A stretch of 64,000 bases of DNA from Occultella kanbiaonis (GTDB taxonomy: Bacteria; Actinomycetota; Actinomycetes; Actinomycetales; Beutenbergiaceae), in NCBI RefSeq assembly GCF_009708215.1, contig NZ_CP046175.1, positions 4,712,001-4,776,000 on the forward strand, read 5' to 3'. The notes beneath the pieces are model-generated. The model saw nothing but the letters and a program-made list of their open reading frames with translations. It was not told the origin of the DNA and searched no databases. The translations under genes and the position numbers were made by a program. Below, piece by piece: positions 17,471 to 25,379 of this stretch. Each line of letters starts with the position of its first letter. The stretch's first letter is position 1.

Positions 17471-19365
17471 ACCGGCTCCAGCACCGGAGCACCGACGCCC
17501 GCCGCCGCCTCCGTGAAGTGGCGCCGCTCCTCGTGCTCGCCTCTCTTGCCGATGTTGAACGAGCTGACCGGCCGGTGGTAGCCCATCACGCGGGTCCAGA
17601 CCTCGCAGACAACGGGAGGAGCGTCCGGGTCGGCGGCGGCGCAACGCGGGCAGGTCGGCTGCTCCCCCGCCAGGTAGCCGTGCGCGGGGCAGATGGAGAA
17701 GGTCGGAGTGACGGTTAGGTACGGCAGCGAGAACCGCTCGAGCGAGCGACGCACCAGCCGCTTGCAGGCCTCCGCGCCGGAGAGCCGCTCGCTCAGGTAC
17801 AGGTGCAGCACGGTGCCGCCGGTGTACTTGCGCTGGAGGTCGTCCTGGCGGGTCAGGGCCTCGAACGGGTCGTCGGTGAAGCCAACGGGCAACTGGGAGG
17901 AGTTCGTGTAGTAGGGGTTGGCGTCGGTGCCGGCCTGGACGATGCCGGGGAAGCGGCGCCGGTCCTCCTTCGCGAACCGGTACGTGGTGCCCTCGGCGGG
18001 GGTGGCCTCGAGGTTGTACAGGTGGCCGGTCTCCTCCTGGTAGCCGATCAGGCGCTCGCGCACGTGATCCAGCAGCCGGGCGACCAGCGCGTGCCCGCGC
18101 GGGTCGGTGAGGTCGTAGGCATCGGCGCTGAAGTTGCGGACCATCTCGTTCATCCCGTTCACGCCGAGCGTCGAGAAGTGGTTGTCGAGCGAGGGCAGGT
18201 AGCGCCGCGTGTACGGGTACAGGCCCGCCTCGAGCCAGCCGGCGACGGCGGTCCGCTTGAGCTCCAGCGACTCCTTGCCCAGGTCCAGCAGCCGGTCCAG
18301 CGCCGCCACGAGCGCGGCCTCGTCGCCCGCGTGCAGGTACCCCAACCGGGCGCAGTTGACGGTCACCACGCCGATCGACCCGGTCAGCTCCGCGGACCCG
18401 AACAACCCGTTGCCCCTCGCCAGCAGCTCGCGCAGGTCGAGCTGCAGCCGGCAGCACATCGAACGGATCATGCCCGGGTCCAGGTCGGAGTTGATGAAGT
18501 TCTGGAAGTAGGGCAGCCCGTACTTCGCGGTCATCGCGAACAGCGCCTGCGCGTTCCCGGAGTCCCAGTCGAAGTCCTTGGTGATGTTGTAGGTGGGGAT
18601 CGGGAAGGTGAAGACCCGCCCGCCGGCGTCACCGGCGGTCATCACGTCGATGTATGCCCGGTTGATCAGGTCCATCTCGGCCTGCAGGTCGCCGTAGCTG
18701 AAGTCGCACTCCTGCCCACCGACGATCGGGATCTGCTCGCGCAGGTCGTCGGGGCACGTCCAGTCGAACGTGAGGTTCGTGAACGGGGTCTGGGTGCCCC
18801 ACCGCGAGGACGCGTTCAGGTTGTGGATCATCTCCTGCAGACACTGGTGCACCTGTTCGTAGGTCATCGCGTCCGCGCGTACGAACGGGGCCAGGTAGGT
18901 GTCGAAGGAGCTGAACGCCTGCGCCCCGGCCCACTCGTTCTGCAGGGTGCCGAGGAAGTTCACGATCTGCCCGACGGCGGCGGAGAGGTGCCGGGGTGGC
19001 CGAGCCGCGATCGCGCCGGGGACCCCGTTGAAGCCCTCGTGCAGCAGTGCGCGCAGCGACCAGCCGGCACAGTAACCGGAGAGCATGTCGAGGTCGTGGA
19101 TGTGCAGGTCCGCCGCGCGGTGGGCGCGGCCGACGGCGGCCGGGTAGACCGTGTCCAGCCAGTAGTTCGCGATGACCTTGCCGGAGGTGTTCAGCATCAG
19201 GCCGCCGAGCGAGAAACCCTGGTTCGCGTTCGCGTTGACGCGCCAGTCGCTGCGGTCCAGGTAGTCGTCCACCGTCGCGACCGGGTCGACGAGGGTGGGC
19301 CGGACGGCACTGCCCGACGGCGTCGCGTGGGTCTGGCGGGCGGGTGGGAGGTTCTGGGTACTCAC
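17467..19365 (-). CDS. nrdD: Anaerobic (class III) ribonucleoside triphosphate reductase
   Basis: A 632-residue glycyl radical enzyme that reduces ribonucleotides to deoxyribonucleotides without oxygen. The finger loop has the MCCRLQLDL cysteines. The C-terminal zinc site is CPAH...CPRC (three Cys, one His). The glycyl radical residue is Gly595 in RVMGY, followed by FNIGKRGEH. No N-terminal ATP-cone is recognisable, so allosteric activity control may be reduced. I start at GTG 19365 because GGAG lies seven bases upstream; the longer frame would run through the regulatory boxes. It forms an operon with nrdG. Its presence implies an anaerobic growth mode or a back-up reductase. Confidence 0.95.
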   Translation of the reverse strand: MSTQNLPPARQTHATPSGSAVRPTLVDPVATVDDYLDRSDWRVNANANQGFSLGGLMLNTSGKVIANYWLDTVYPAAVGRAHRAADLHIHDLDMLSGYCAGWSLRALLHEGFNGVPGAIAARPPRHLSAAVGQIVNFLGTLQNEWAGAQAFSSFDTYLAPFVRADAMTYEQVHQCLQEMIHNLNASSRWGTQTPFTNLTFDWTCPDDLREQIPIVGGQECDFSYGDLQAEMDLINRAYIDVMTAGDAGGRVFTFPIPTYNITKDFDWDSGNAQALFAMTAKYGLPYFQNFINSDLDPGMIRSMCCRLQLDLRELLARGNGLFGSAELTGSIGVVTVNCARLGYLHAGDEAALVAALDRLLDLGKESLELKRTAVAGWLEAGLYPYTRRYLPSLDNHFSTLGVNGMNEMVRNFSADAYDLTDPRGHALVARLLDHVRERLIGYQEETGHLYNLEATPAEGTTYRFAKEDRRRFPGIVQAGTDANPYYTNSSQLPVGFTDDPFEALTRQDDLQRKYTGGTVLHLYLSERLSGAEACKRLVRRSLERFSLPYLTVTPTFSICPAHGYLAGEQPTCPRCAAADPDAPPVVCEVWTRVMGYHRPVSSFNIGKRGEHEERRHFTEAAAGVGAPVLEPV

Positions 19366-19418
19366 GGTGGGCTCCTTGGTCCGAAGTGGATTCGACCTTT
19401 CGACCGTAGATCCGGACG

Positions 19419-19466
19419 AGGCTAGATGTTGTGGTGCAACACGCCGTGAGTTACTACATGTTGCGG
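19419..19466 (-). promoter_or_regulatory. Tandem NrdR-box candidates upstream of nrdDG
   Basis: Two 16-base sites, AGGCTAGATGTTGTGG (19419-19434) and TTACTACATGTTGCGG (19451-19466), match the NrdR-box consensus acaCwAtATaTwgtgt at the five strongest positions and at about 11 of 16 overall. They are 32 bases apart, the spacing usual for paired NrdR boxes (about three helical turns). They lie 54-101 bases ahead of the nrdD start, where bound NrdR would block transcription when dATP is plentiful. The regulator gene itself is not in the window. Confidence 0.65.
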
Positions 19467-19538
19467 TTTGCTGACCTGACGTACGAAAACACCGGGACGT
19501 TGGTCCCTGGCGCCACCACAATCGGGGGTGGGTGGACT

Positions 19539-19563
19539 CAACGGTTCGGGACGCTGGGTCGTC
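19539..19563 (+). promoter_or_regulatory. ECF-type promoter of the first sigma module
   Basis: CAACGGTTCGGG (19539-19550) and CGTC (19560-19563), with 17 bases between the CAAC and the CGTC, resemble an ECF promoter (AAC-type -35, CGTC -10). The same element with identical spacing precedes the second sigma gene at 21331-21355, which argues for auto- or cross-regulation by the encoded sigma factors. Confidence 0.65.
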
Positions 19564-19649
19564 TACCTCTATGAAGGCCGGCCCGACGCCGGTCGCACGG
19601 GGTTCGCGCCGAACCCGCTGCCGGTGACAGGTTGCAATGAGGGGACATC

Positions 19650-20174
19650 ATGAGCCACTGGGAACCGGTCCTGACGGACCTGGTGCGCCAACGAGGGGGT
19701 GCGTTGGTGCGGTACGCGGCCCTGCTGTGCGGGGATCGCGCCGAGGGTGAGGACCTCGTCCAGGAGGCCCTCACGAAGGTGTTCGCAGTGATGCGCAAGC
19801 CACCGCGTGGTGACGGCCGCGTCGCCATCGAGCACGCGGAGGCCTACGTACGCCGCACCGTCCTGACGCTCTACCTGGACGGCTACCGCCGCCGTCGGCG
19901 CTGGGCCGCCGTGCGGCACCTGCTGCCCGGTTCGGAGTCCACGGCCGGTCCCGAACGGCACAGCCCGGACCGCCTCGACGTGGACCGCGCCCTGGCCGTC
20001 CTCGGACCCAGGCAACGTGCCTGCATGGTCCTTCGCTACTACGCGGACCTCACCGTCCCGCAGATCGCCGACGAGCTCGGCGTGAGCCCCGGCACCGTGA
20101 AACGGCACCTGCACGACGCGGGCCTGCACCTGGTGGCCGAGCTCGATGGGTCCCTGGAAGGAGAACGGCGATGA
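19650..20174 (+). CDS. SigE-family ECF RNA polymerase sigma factor (module 1)
   Basis: A 174-residue two-domain ECF sigma factor. Region 2 includes RYAALLCGDRAEGEDLVQEA and AYVRRTVLTLYLDGYRR. Region 4 has RACMVLRYYADLTVPQIADE and a helix-turn-helix GVSPGTVKRHLHDA. It belongs to the small actinobacterial SigE/SigJ-like group. ATG 19650 is preceded by GAGGGG. Its stop overlaps the start of a membrane protein likely to be its regulator. It shares strong similarity with the second sigma factor at 21393, so the pair arose by tandem duplication. Confidence 0.93.
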   Translation: MSHWEPVLTDLVRQRGGALVRYAALLCGDRAEGEDLVQEALTKVFAVMRKPPRGDGRVAIEHAEAYVRRTVLTLYLDGYRRRRRWAAVRHLLPGSESTAGPERHSPDRLDVDRALAVLGPRQRACMVLRYYADLTVPQIADELGVSPGTVKRHLHDAGLHLVAELDGSLEGERR

Positions 20175-21307
20175 ACCTCGAAGACATGCTCCGCAACGAG
20201 GCGCGCGCGAGCGCGCCCAACCCGCTGACCTCCCGCACCGGTGAGCTCATCGCCGGGGTCAGGCGCCGCCGTCGGGCCCGCGCCGCCGGCGCCACCATGG
20301 CGAGCGTCGCCACCGTGGCCGCGATCGGCGTGATCGTGTGGCAGGTGAGCGACCTGGACTCCGGCCCGCTGCCGCCGGCCCAGCCGGTCGAGGTGTGCAC
20401 GCTGACGATCGACGACCTCCTGCCGGACGGTGTCTCGTCCGCGGTGGCGTCCTCGGCGATCGCACCCGACGGGCAGGGGCCGGCCGCGGTGGTCACGACC
20501 ACCGTGGCGAACCCCGACGACGGCGACTTCGAGGTGCCGGTCAGCTCGATCTCCTCCTATGCGGTGGACCCGGTGACCGGATCGGTGCGCGGGTACCACC
20601 TGGACGGACGCTCGGCCGAGATGATCACCGTGCCGGCCGGGAACGCGGTGGACTGGTCTGCCACGTTCGAGTTCTCGGCGTGCGAGGGGCAGTCCCTCGC
20701 GGACGGCGACTACGCGCTGCACCAGGTCGGCTCCGTCGTGGATTCCGGACGGTGGGCCACGGACGCGGCGGCGTTCTCGATCACCGACGGCGTGGTCGGC
20801 CCAACGGAGCCGGTCGGCGCCCTCGAGCCCGCCCCGGTGTTCGAGCCGGTGTGCGGCGACGCCTGGGCGCCGCCGACGATGAACACCGGCCTCGAGCTGA
20901 CCGTGGCGTGGCCGGACGGCCCGTTCGTCTCCGATCCGAGCGCCGGGGGGAACTCCATCTCCCTGGAGCCCACGGCACGCAACGTCAGCGCGGAGTCGGT
21001 CGCGCACGGGGTCTACACCTGGACCGTCCTGGTCTCCGACGGCGTGGTCGTCTCCCCCGAGTACCTCGGCAGTGACGACACCCGTGATCTCGCCCTCGGC
21101 CCGGACGAGACGCAGGTCGTCAACGCCGGGCACTCGCTCGGGGACTTCTGCGCACCGGGCTGGTCGCCGTCCCTCCCGCTCGAGCCACTGGAGCCGGGCC
21201 GGTACGAGGCGTACGTGATGCTCATGGACCTCGACCTGTACTGGAGCGAGGGCACCCGCAACGTCCTGGCCATCGCCCCTGCCGGCGTCATCGAGATCAC
21301 CGACTGA
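20171..21307 (+). CDS. Membrane-anchored candidate anti-sigma protein (module 1)
   Basis: A 378-residue protein starting MNLEDMLRNEA, with a short basic cytosolic N-terminus of about 40 residues (RRRRRARAAG), one membrane helix (about 42-60) and a large extracytoplasmic domain. The outer domain has four cysteines (in VCTLT, ACEGQ, VCGDA and FCAPG) matched one-for-one in the paralogue at 21992, suggesting two disulfides. It overlaps the sigma gene by ATGA. Position and topology fit an anti-sigma factor, but no zinc-binding H-x3-C-x2-C motif is present. The anti-sigma role is inference and the outer domain belongs to no family I recognise. Confidence 0.7.
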   Translation: MNLEDMLRNEARASAPNPLTSRTGELIAGVRRRRRARAAGATMASVATVAAIGVIVWQVSDLDSGPLPPAQPVEVCTLTIDDLLPDGVSSAVASSAIAPDGQGPAAVVTTTVANPDDGDFEVPVSSISSYAVDPVTGSVRGYHLDGRSAEMITVPAGNAVDWSATFEFSACEGQSLADGDYALHQVGSVVDSGRWATDAAAFSITDGVVGPTEPVGALEPAPVFEPVCGDAWAPPTMNTGLELTVAWPDGPFVSDPSAGGNSISLEPTARNVSAESVAHGVYTWTVLVSDGVVVSPEYLGSDDTRDLALGPDETQVVNAGHSLGDFCAPGWSPSLPLEPLEPGRYEAYVMLMDLDLYWSEGTRNVLAIAPAGVIEITD

Positions 21308-21330
21308 CGCCAGCGCCCGCCGGGGTTACC

Positions 21331-21355
21331 CAACGATTCGGGGCTGTGGTGCGTC
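21331..21355 (+). promoter_or_regulatory. ECF-type promoter of the second sigma module
   Basis: CAACGATTCGGG (21331-21342) and CGTC (21352-21355) repeat the element found before module 1, with one mismatch in the 12-mer and exactly the same spacing. It lies 38 bases before the chosen ATG. Confidence 0.65.
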
Positions 21356-21392
21356 ATCATGGGTAGAGGCGCCCAAGGTGACGAGGTGGGTG

Positions 21393-21995
21393 ATGAACGG
21401 CGAGGATGCCCTGACCGAGTTGGTCCGCGAGCGCGGCACGGCTCTGCTGCGGTACGCCTCGCTCCTGGTCGGCGAGCGACGCGGCGCCGAGGACCTCGTC
21501 CAGGACGCGCTCGTCAAGGTGTTCGCGGGCACCCGCCGCCCGCGTGACATCGAGGACGTCGAGGCGTACGTGCGCCGCGCGATCCTCACCCTGTACCTGG
21601 ACGCCTACCGGCGGCACCGCCGCTGGGCCAAGGTGCGGCACCTGTTCGTGGTGCCCGAGGGCGTCGCACCGGAGCCCGACGGCGTCGTGTCGGCCCGCGT
21701 CGACGTCACCGCCGCGCTGCGCACCCTGAGCCCGCGCGAGCGCGCGTGCGTGGTGCTGCGCTACTACGTGGACCTGAGCGTCCCGCAGATCGCCGAGGAG
21801 CTCGGGATCGCCCAGGGCACCGTGAAGCGCTACCTGAGCGACGCGAACGCCGCGCTCGCCGCGCGGCTCGCGCCCGATCCGTCCCCGGACCCGGTAACCA
21901 CCCCGGACCCTGTACCCACCGCAGACCCGCTACCCACCGCAGACCCGGTAGCCACCGCAGACCCGGTAACCACCGCAGGAGAGGCCCACCCATGA
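21393..21995 (+). CDS. SigE-family ECF RNA polymerase sigma factor (module 2)
   Basis: A 200-residue ECF sigma factor, a close paralogue of the one at 19650. Shared blocks include LLRYASLLVGERRGAEDLVQ, AYVRRAILTLYLDAYRR and VPQIAEELGIAQGTVKRYL. It differs by a C-terminal tail of about 40 residues made of Asp-Pro-Val-x-Thr-Ala repeats that no typical sigma factor needs. I start at ATG 21393, with GAGGTGG five bases upstream, rather than GTG 21378. The stop overlaps the next ATG, coupling it to its candidate anti-sigma partner. Confidence 0.92.
   Translation: MNGEDALTELVRERGTALLRYASLLVGERRGAEDLVQDALVKVFAGTRRPRDIEDVEAYVRRAILTLYLDAYRRHRRWAKVRHLFVVPEGVAPEPDGVVSARVDVTAALRTLSPRERACVVLRYYVDLSVPQIAEELGIAQGTVKRYLSDANAALAARLAPDPSPDPVTTPDPVPTADPLPTADPVATADPVTTAGEAHP
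21888..21977 (+). repeat. 18-bp tandem repeats in the sigma factor tail
   Basis: Five units of the form GACCCGGTAACCACCGCA begin at 21888, 21906, 21924, 21942 and 21960, exactly 18 bases apart. They encode DP[VL]xT[AP] hexapeptides at the C-terminus of sigma factor 2. In-frame expansion or loss would change only tail length. Confidence 0.9.
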
Positions 21996-23569
21996 ACCTC
22001 GATGAACTGCTGCGGGAGGTGGCCGAGACGACCGTACCCGAGGCCGACCCGCTCACCGGGCGCCTCGGCGCGATCCGGAGCCGGGTGCGGCACCGCCGCA
22101 CGGTGAACCGGGTGGGCTCGAGCGCCGTGGGGGTGGTGGGCGTGGCCGGTGTGGCGGCCATCGGCACGCTGACCTGGCAGGCGACCCAACCGGATCCTCC
22201 GGCGCCGCCGGTGAGCACGGCCTGGGACTACTGCGGTTCCCGCCTGGCCGATGTCGTGAGTTCGGCCTCCGTCTCCTCCGGCCCCGCGTCGCTGACGATG
22301 GCGGACGGGATGCGGCTGGCAGTGGCCACCACGGTGACGAACCCCGGCAGCACCGAGGTGCAGGCCGCGCCCGCCCAGCTGGTCGTGTATCTCTTCGGCG
22401 GCGGGGACATCGTGGGTCTTGCGACGGCCGGCGGCACCGAGCCGACCACGCTGGGCCCGGGGGCATCCGGCGTGGTGGCGGCGCTCGGCACGGTGGGGGC
22501 CTGCGGGTCCGAGACCGTCGCCCAGGGCGACCCGCTGCCCGATGGCACCTACGGCCTCATGCTCACCGGTGGACTCACCCCGCTGGGTGGGGACTGGCAC
22601 TCCGACGCCGTGATCATCGACGTGACCGATGGCCGGGTCACGACCGTCGAGGACCCCGATCCGACGGCGGACCCCACCGATGCGTCGGCGGGCGGGTACG
22701 CCCCGGTGTGCGGCGAGGTGACGCCCGCGGCGGGTGAGAACCCGTTGTACGTGACGCTCGGCACCGATGCCGGACCGCACCGGGCCGGCGACCCGGACGA
22801 ACCGGGCACCGACGGCCTGAGCCTGGACCTCACGATCGGTTCCGTGAACGCCGGCCACCTGACCGGCACCGTCAACGCGCAGACGGTCACCATGATCACC
22901 GACCTCGACGGCCGGGTGCTCAGCTGGTGGCGCGCCGGCACGACAGGTGGGCCGCCGTCCGGGACTCCGCTCGACCTCCCGGCGGACGGCTCACAACTGG
23001 TGCTCACAGGAGCCTGGCACCCGCTGACGGACACCTGCACAGACCCCTCGACCGACGTGCCGCCGCTCCCCGACGGGGACTACCGCGTGTTCGTGGCGGT
23101 CGGCTTCGGCATCGACGCACCCGAACACCCGGCCTCCTGGGAGGTGCTCAGCGCACCGCTCGAGCTGACCGTGACCGGCGGCGACGCCGCCGTGACCGGT
23201 GGGCTCGACGCGGCCGACGTCGGGTCGGACGCCGGCCAGGAGTTCCCTGGTGCACTGCCCCCGGACTTCCCCGAGGGCGAGCTGCCCCTGATGGACGGCG
23301 TGCTGCTCGGTTCGGGTGGCAACGCGGACACGGGCTGGACCATCAGTGGCGACTACGCCATCCACGGCAGCTCGATCGCCGCACTGGACCAGGCGATCGA
23401 ACGGCTCGTCGGCGTCGGGTTCACGCTGGAGTCACGGGTCGGCCCACCGGAGGCGGACGGCGCGCACGCGGTCCTGGAGAACGGGATCCTCCGGGTGCAG
23501 GTGGACGTCACCGGCTTCGAGTCGGCCAGCCTGCCGGGCGGCTACATCATCGAGCCGATAGACCGCTGA
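21992..23569 (+). CDS. Membrane-anchored candidate anti-sigma protein (module 2)
   Basis: A 525-residue paralogue of the protein at 20171. It starts MNLDELLREVA, has a basic cytosolic segment (RSRVRHRRTVNR), one membrane helix near residues 44-62, and a longer outer domain. The four cysteines of the paralogue are kept (YCGSR, ACGSE, VCGEV, TCTDP). An additional C-terminal domain of about 110 residues (from about FPEGELPLMDGV) is absent from the shorter copy and may be a separate sensing module. It is coupled to the sigma gene by ATGA. Anti-sigma function is inferred from topology and pairing only. Confidence 0.7.
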   Translation: MNLDELLREVAETTVPEADPLTGRLGAIRSRVRHRRTVNRVGSSAVGVVGVAGVAAIGTLTWQATQPDPPAPPVSTAWDYCGSRLADVVSSASVSSGPASLTMADGMRLAVATTVTNPGSTEVQAAPAQLVVYLFGGGDIVGLATAGGTEPTTLGPGASGVVAALGTVGACGSETVAQGDPLPDGTYGLMLTGGLTPLGGDWHSDAVIIDVTDGRVTTVEDPDPTADPTDASAGGYAPVCGEVTPAAGENPLYVTLGTDAGPHRAGDPDEPGTDGLSLDLTIGSVNAGHLTGTVNAQTVTMITDLDGRVLSWWRAGTTGGPPSGTPLDLPADGSQLVLTGAWHPLTDTCTDPSTDVPPLPDGDYRVFVAVGFGIDAPEHPASWEVLSAPLELTVTGGDAAVTGGLDAADVGSDAGQEFPGALPPDFPEGELPLMDGVLLGSGGNADTGWTISGDYAIHGSSIAALDQAIERLVGVGFTLESRVGPPEADGAHAVLENGILRVQVDVTGFESASLPGGYIIEPIDR

Positions 23570-23602
23570 ACGCTGCATCGTCGCAGGTCAGACCCTGTTA
23601 CT

Positions 23603-23641
23603 TAACGGACGTTAGACAAAATCGAAGATCGGGACTAGCGT
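23603..23641 (+). promoter_or_regulatory. Promoter with overlapping palindromic operator for the ABC transporter
   Basis: TAACGGACGTTA (23603-23614) is a palindrome with 5-base arms and a 2-base spacer. It overlaps a possible -35 TTAGAC (23612-23617), followed after 18 bases by TAGCGT (23636-23641). A repressor bound here would block transcription of the binding-protein gene. The downstream TetR at 27410 is the obvious candidate, but its own upstream region lacks this palindrome. Confidence 0.5.
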
Positions 23642-23683
23642 TCCTGGACGTCGGCAGAGTCGCCACGTCCAAGGAGAACCCCA

Positions 23684-25375
23684 ATGTCGCAGGCCCCGAT
23701 CCACATCCCCCTCACCCGCCGCGGTTTCCTCACCGTGGCCGGCGTCACGACCGCCGGTGTCGCGCTCGCCTCGTGCTCGTCCGGCGGTGGCGGCGGCAAC
23801 CGCCCGAACCCGGGTGACGCCGTCGAGCTGGAACTGCCCACCTACGTGGCGCCGCCCGAGATCCCCGGCGGCCTGGTCAGCGAGGTGGAGGGCATGCCGG
23901 CGATCTACACGCAGCCGATCGCCGAGTACACGGACTCCGTGACCGAGGTGCCGCTCTCCGGGGGCGAGGTGACCACGTTCCAGGTGCTGTGGGGCGCGCC
24001 ACCGCAGGACGCCCCGGCCAACGAGTACTGGGTGAGCCTCAACGAGCGACTCGGCGGGGAGTTCAAGCCGACCCTGGTCGCGTTCGACACCTACAACGAG
24101 AAGATGGCCACCACCATCGCCTCCGGCGAGATCCCGGACCTGTCCTTCGTGCAGGACACGAACGCCGTGGCAGCGCAGGCCATCGGCGACGGCGTGTTCG
24201 CGGACCTGTCCGAGGTGCTCGCCGGCGACGGCATCCTGCAGTGGCCGAACCTGGCGAACGTCGCCTCCAACGCGTGGACCGCGTCCGCCAAGAACGGGCA
24301 CATCTTCGGGGTCCCGAACGAGGACCCGTACCTGACGAACTTCCCGGCGATCCGCTACGACCTCATGGCCGCCGCGGGACACGACGCGATCCCGGACGAC
24401 GCGGACGGCTACCTGCAGATGATGAGCGACATCGCCGCGCTCGGGTCCGTCAACGGCAAGCAGCACTGGGGCATCGCCGCCTTCGACGGCAAGGCCCAGT
24501 CCTACGTGGAGTGGATGTTCCGGGCCGGCACCACCTGGCAGGTCGATGACGCGGGCAAGGTCGTCAACATCATCGAGACCGATGCCTACGCCGACGTCCT
24601 CGCGTTCCACAACAGCCTGTGGAACGCCGGCGTCTACCACCCGGACGCCCTGGCCCTGGCGACCCAGGGCAACCAGGCCGCCGAACTGTTCACGAACGGC
24701 CAGGTGGCACTCACGGTGGACTCCTTCAACGGCTTCTTCGGGGCCGGGATCTTCCGGGACACCGTGGACATCACCCCGGGTGCGGCGCCCGGCCTGTTCG
24801 TCCCGCCCGCGTTCGACGGCGGCGACCTGCTGATCCAGCGCAACGACGGCTACTGGGGCATGGTCGCGATCTCCGCGAAGGCCGCCGAGGACCCGGAGCG
24901 CCTGGCCGAACTACTCAACGTCATCAACTACTGGCGCGCCCCGGACGGCAGCACCGAGGCCCTCTTCATCCACACCGGCGTGGAGGGCTACAACTTCGAG
25001 TTCGGCCCTGGCAACGAGATCCTCAGCCTCGACGACGAGACCGCGAACTCCGACCGGGCGGCCCTGCAGTGGCTTGGCGCCTTCAAGTCGCCGTCGTTCA
25101 ACATCCCAGCGAACGCGCTCGAGTTCGTGGACAACTTCCGCGAGTCCGTCGAGGTGCTCATCGCGGCGACCGTGCCGAGCCCCGTGGTCGGGATCTACAA
25201 CGAGCCGTCCGTGGAGAACGGGTCCCGGATGTCCGAGGTGGACACCGACTACCGCGGCGGGATCGTCTCCGGCCGGATGGACCTGAGCGCCATCGAGGAG
25301 TACCGCGAGGCGTGGCGGTCCGCCGGTGGCGACGCCGTCCGGGACGCCTACCAGGCCGCCCTCGACGAGGCCTGA
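23684..25375 (+). CDS. Tat-exported lipoprotein, extracellular sugar-binding protein of an ABC transporter
   Basis: A 563-residue solute-binding protein. The signal peptide has a twin arginine (TRRGFLTVAG) and ends in lipobox LASC with lipidated Cys31, followed by a Gly/Ser spacer. Such Tat lipoproteins are folded before export and anchored on the outer face. The size and sequence style (GAPPQDAPANEYWVSLNERL, FSEFV-like C-terminus) match the large LplA/LipO-type carbohydrate-binding family that feeds two-permease systems. ATG 23684 is preceded by AAGGAG. It starts an operon with two permeases; the following GH3 and GH5 hydrolases suggest an oligosaccharide ligand, probably beta-linked. Confidence 0.9.
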   Translation: MSQAPIHIPLTRRGFLTVAGVTTAGVALASCSSGGGGGNRPNPGDAVELELPTYVAPPEIPGGLVSEVEGMPAIYTQPIAEYTDSVTEVPLSGGEVTTFQVLWGAPPQDAPANEYWVSLNERLGGEFKPTLVAFDTYNEKMATTIASGEIPDLSFVQDTNAVAAQAIGDGVFADLSEVLAGDGILQWPNLANVASNAWTASAKNGHIFGVPNEDPYLTNFPAIRYDLMAAAGHDAIPDDADGYLQMMSDIAALGSVNGKQHWGIAAFDGKAQSYVEWMFRAGTTWQVDDAGKVVNIIETDAYADVLAFHNSLWNAGVYHPDALALATQGNQAAELFTNGQVALTVDSFNGFFGAGIFRDTVDITPGAAPGLFVPPAFDGGDLLIQRNDGYWGMVAISAKAAEDPERLAELLNVINYWRAPDGSTEALFIHTGVEGYNFEFGPGNEILSLDDETANSDRAALQWLGAFKSPSFNIPANALEFVDNFRESVEVLIAATVPSPVVGIYNEPSVENGSRMSEVDTDYRGGIVSGRMDLSAIEEYREAWRSAGGDAVRDAYQAALDEA

Positions 25376-25379
25376 GCCG

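Noticed and set aside
20171-21307. Zinc-binding anti-sigma (ZAS) motif in the sigma partner protein
   Set aside because: No H-x3-C-x2-C is present in the cytosolic segment; all four cysteines are predicted outside the membrane.
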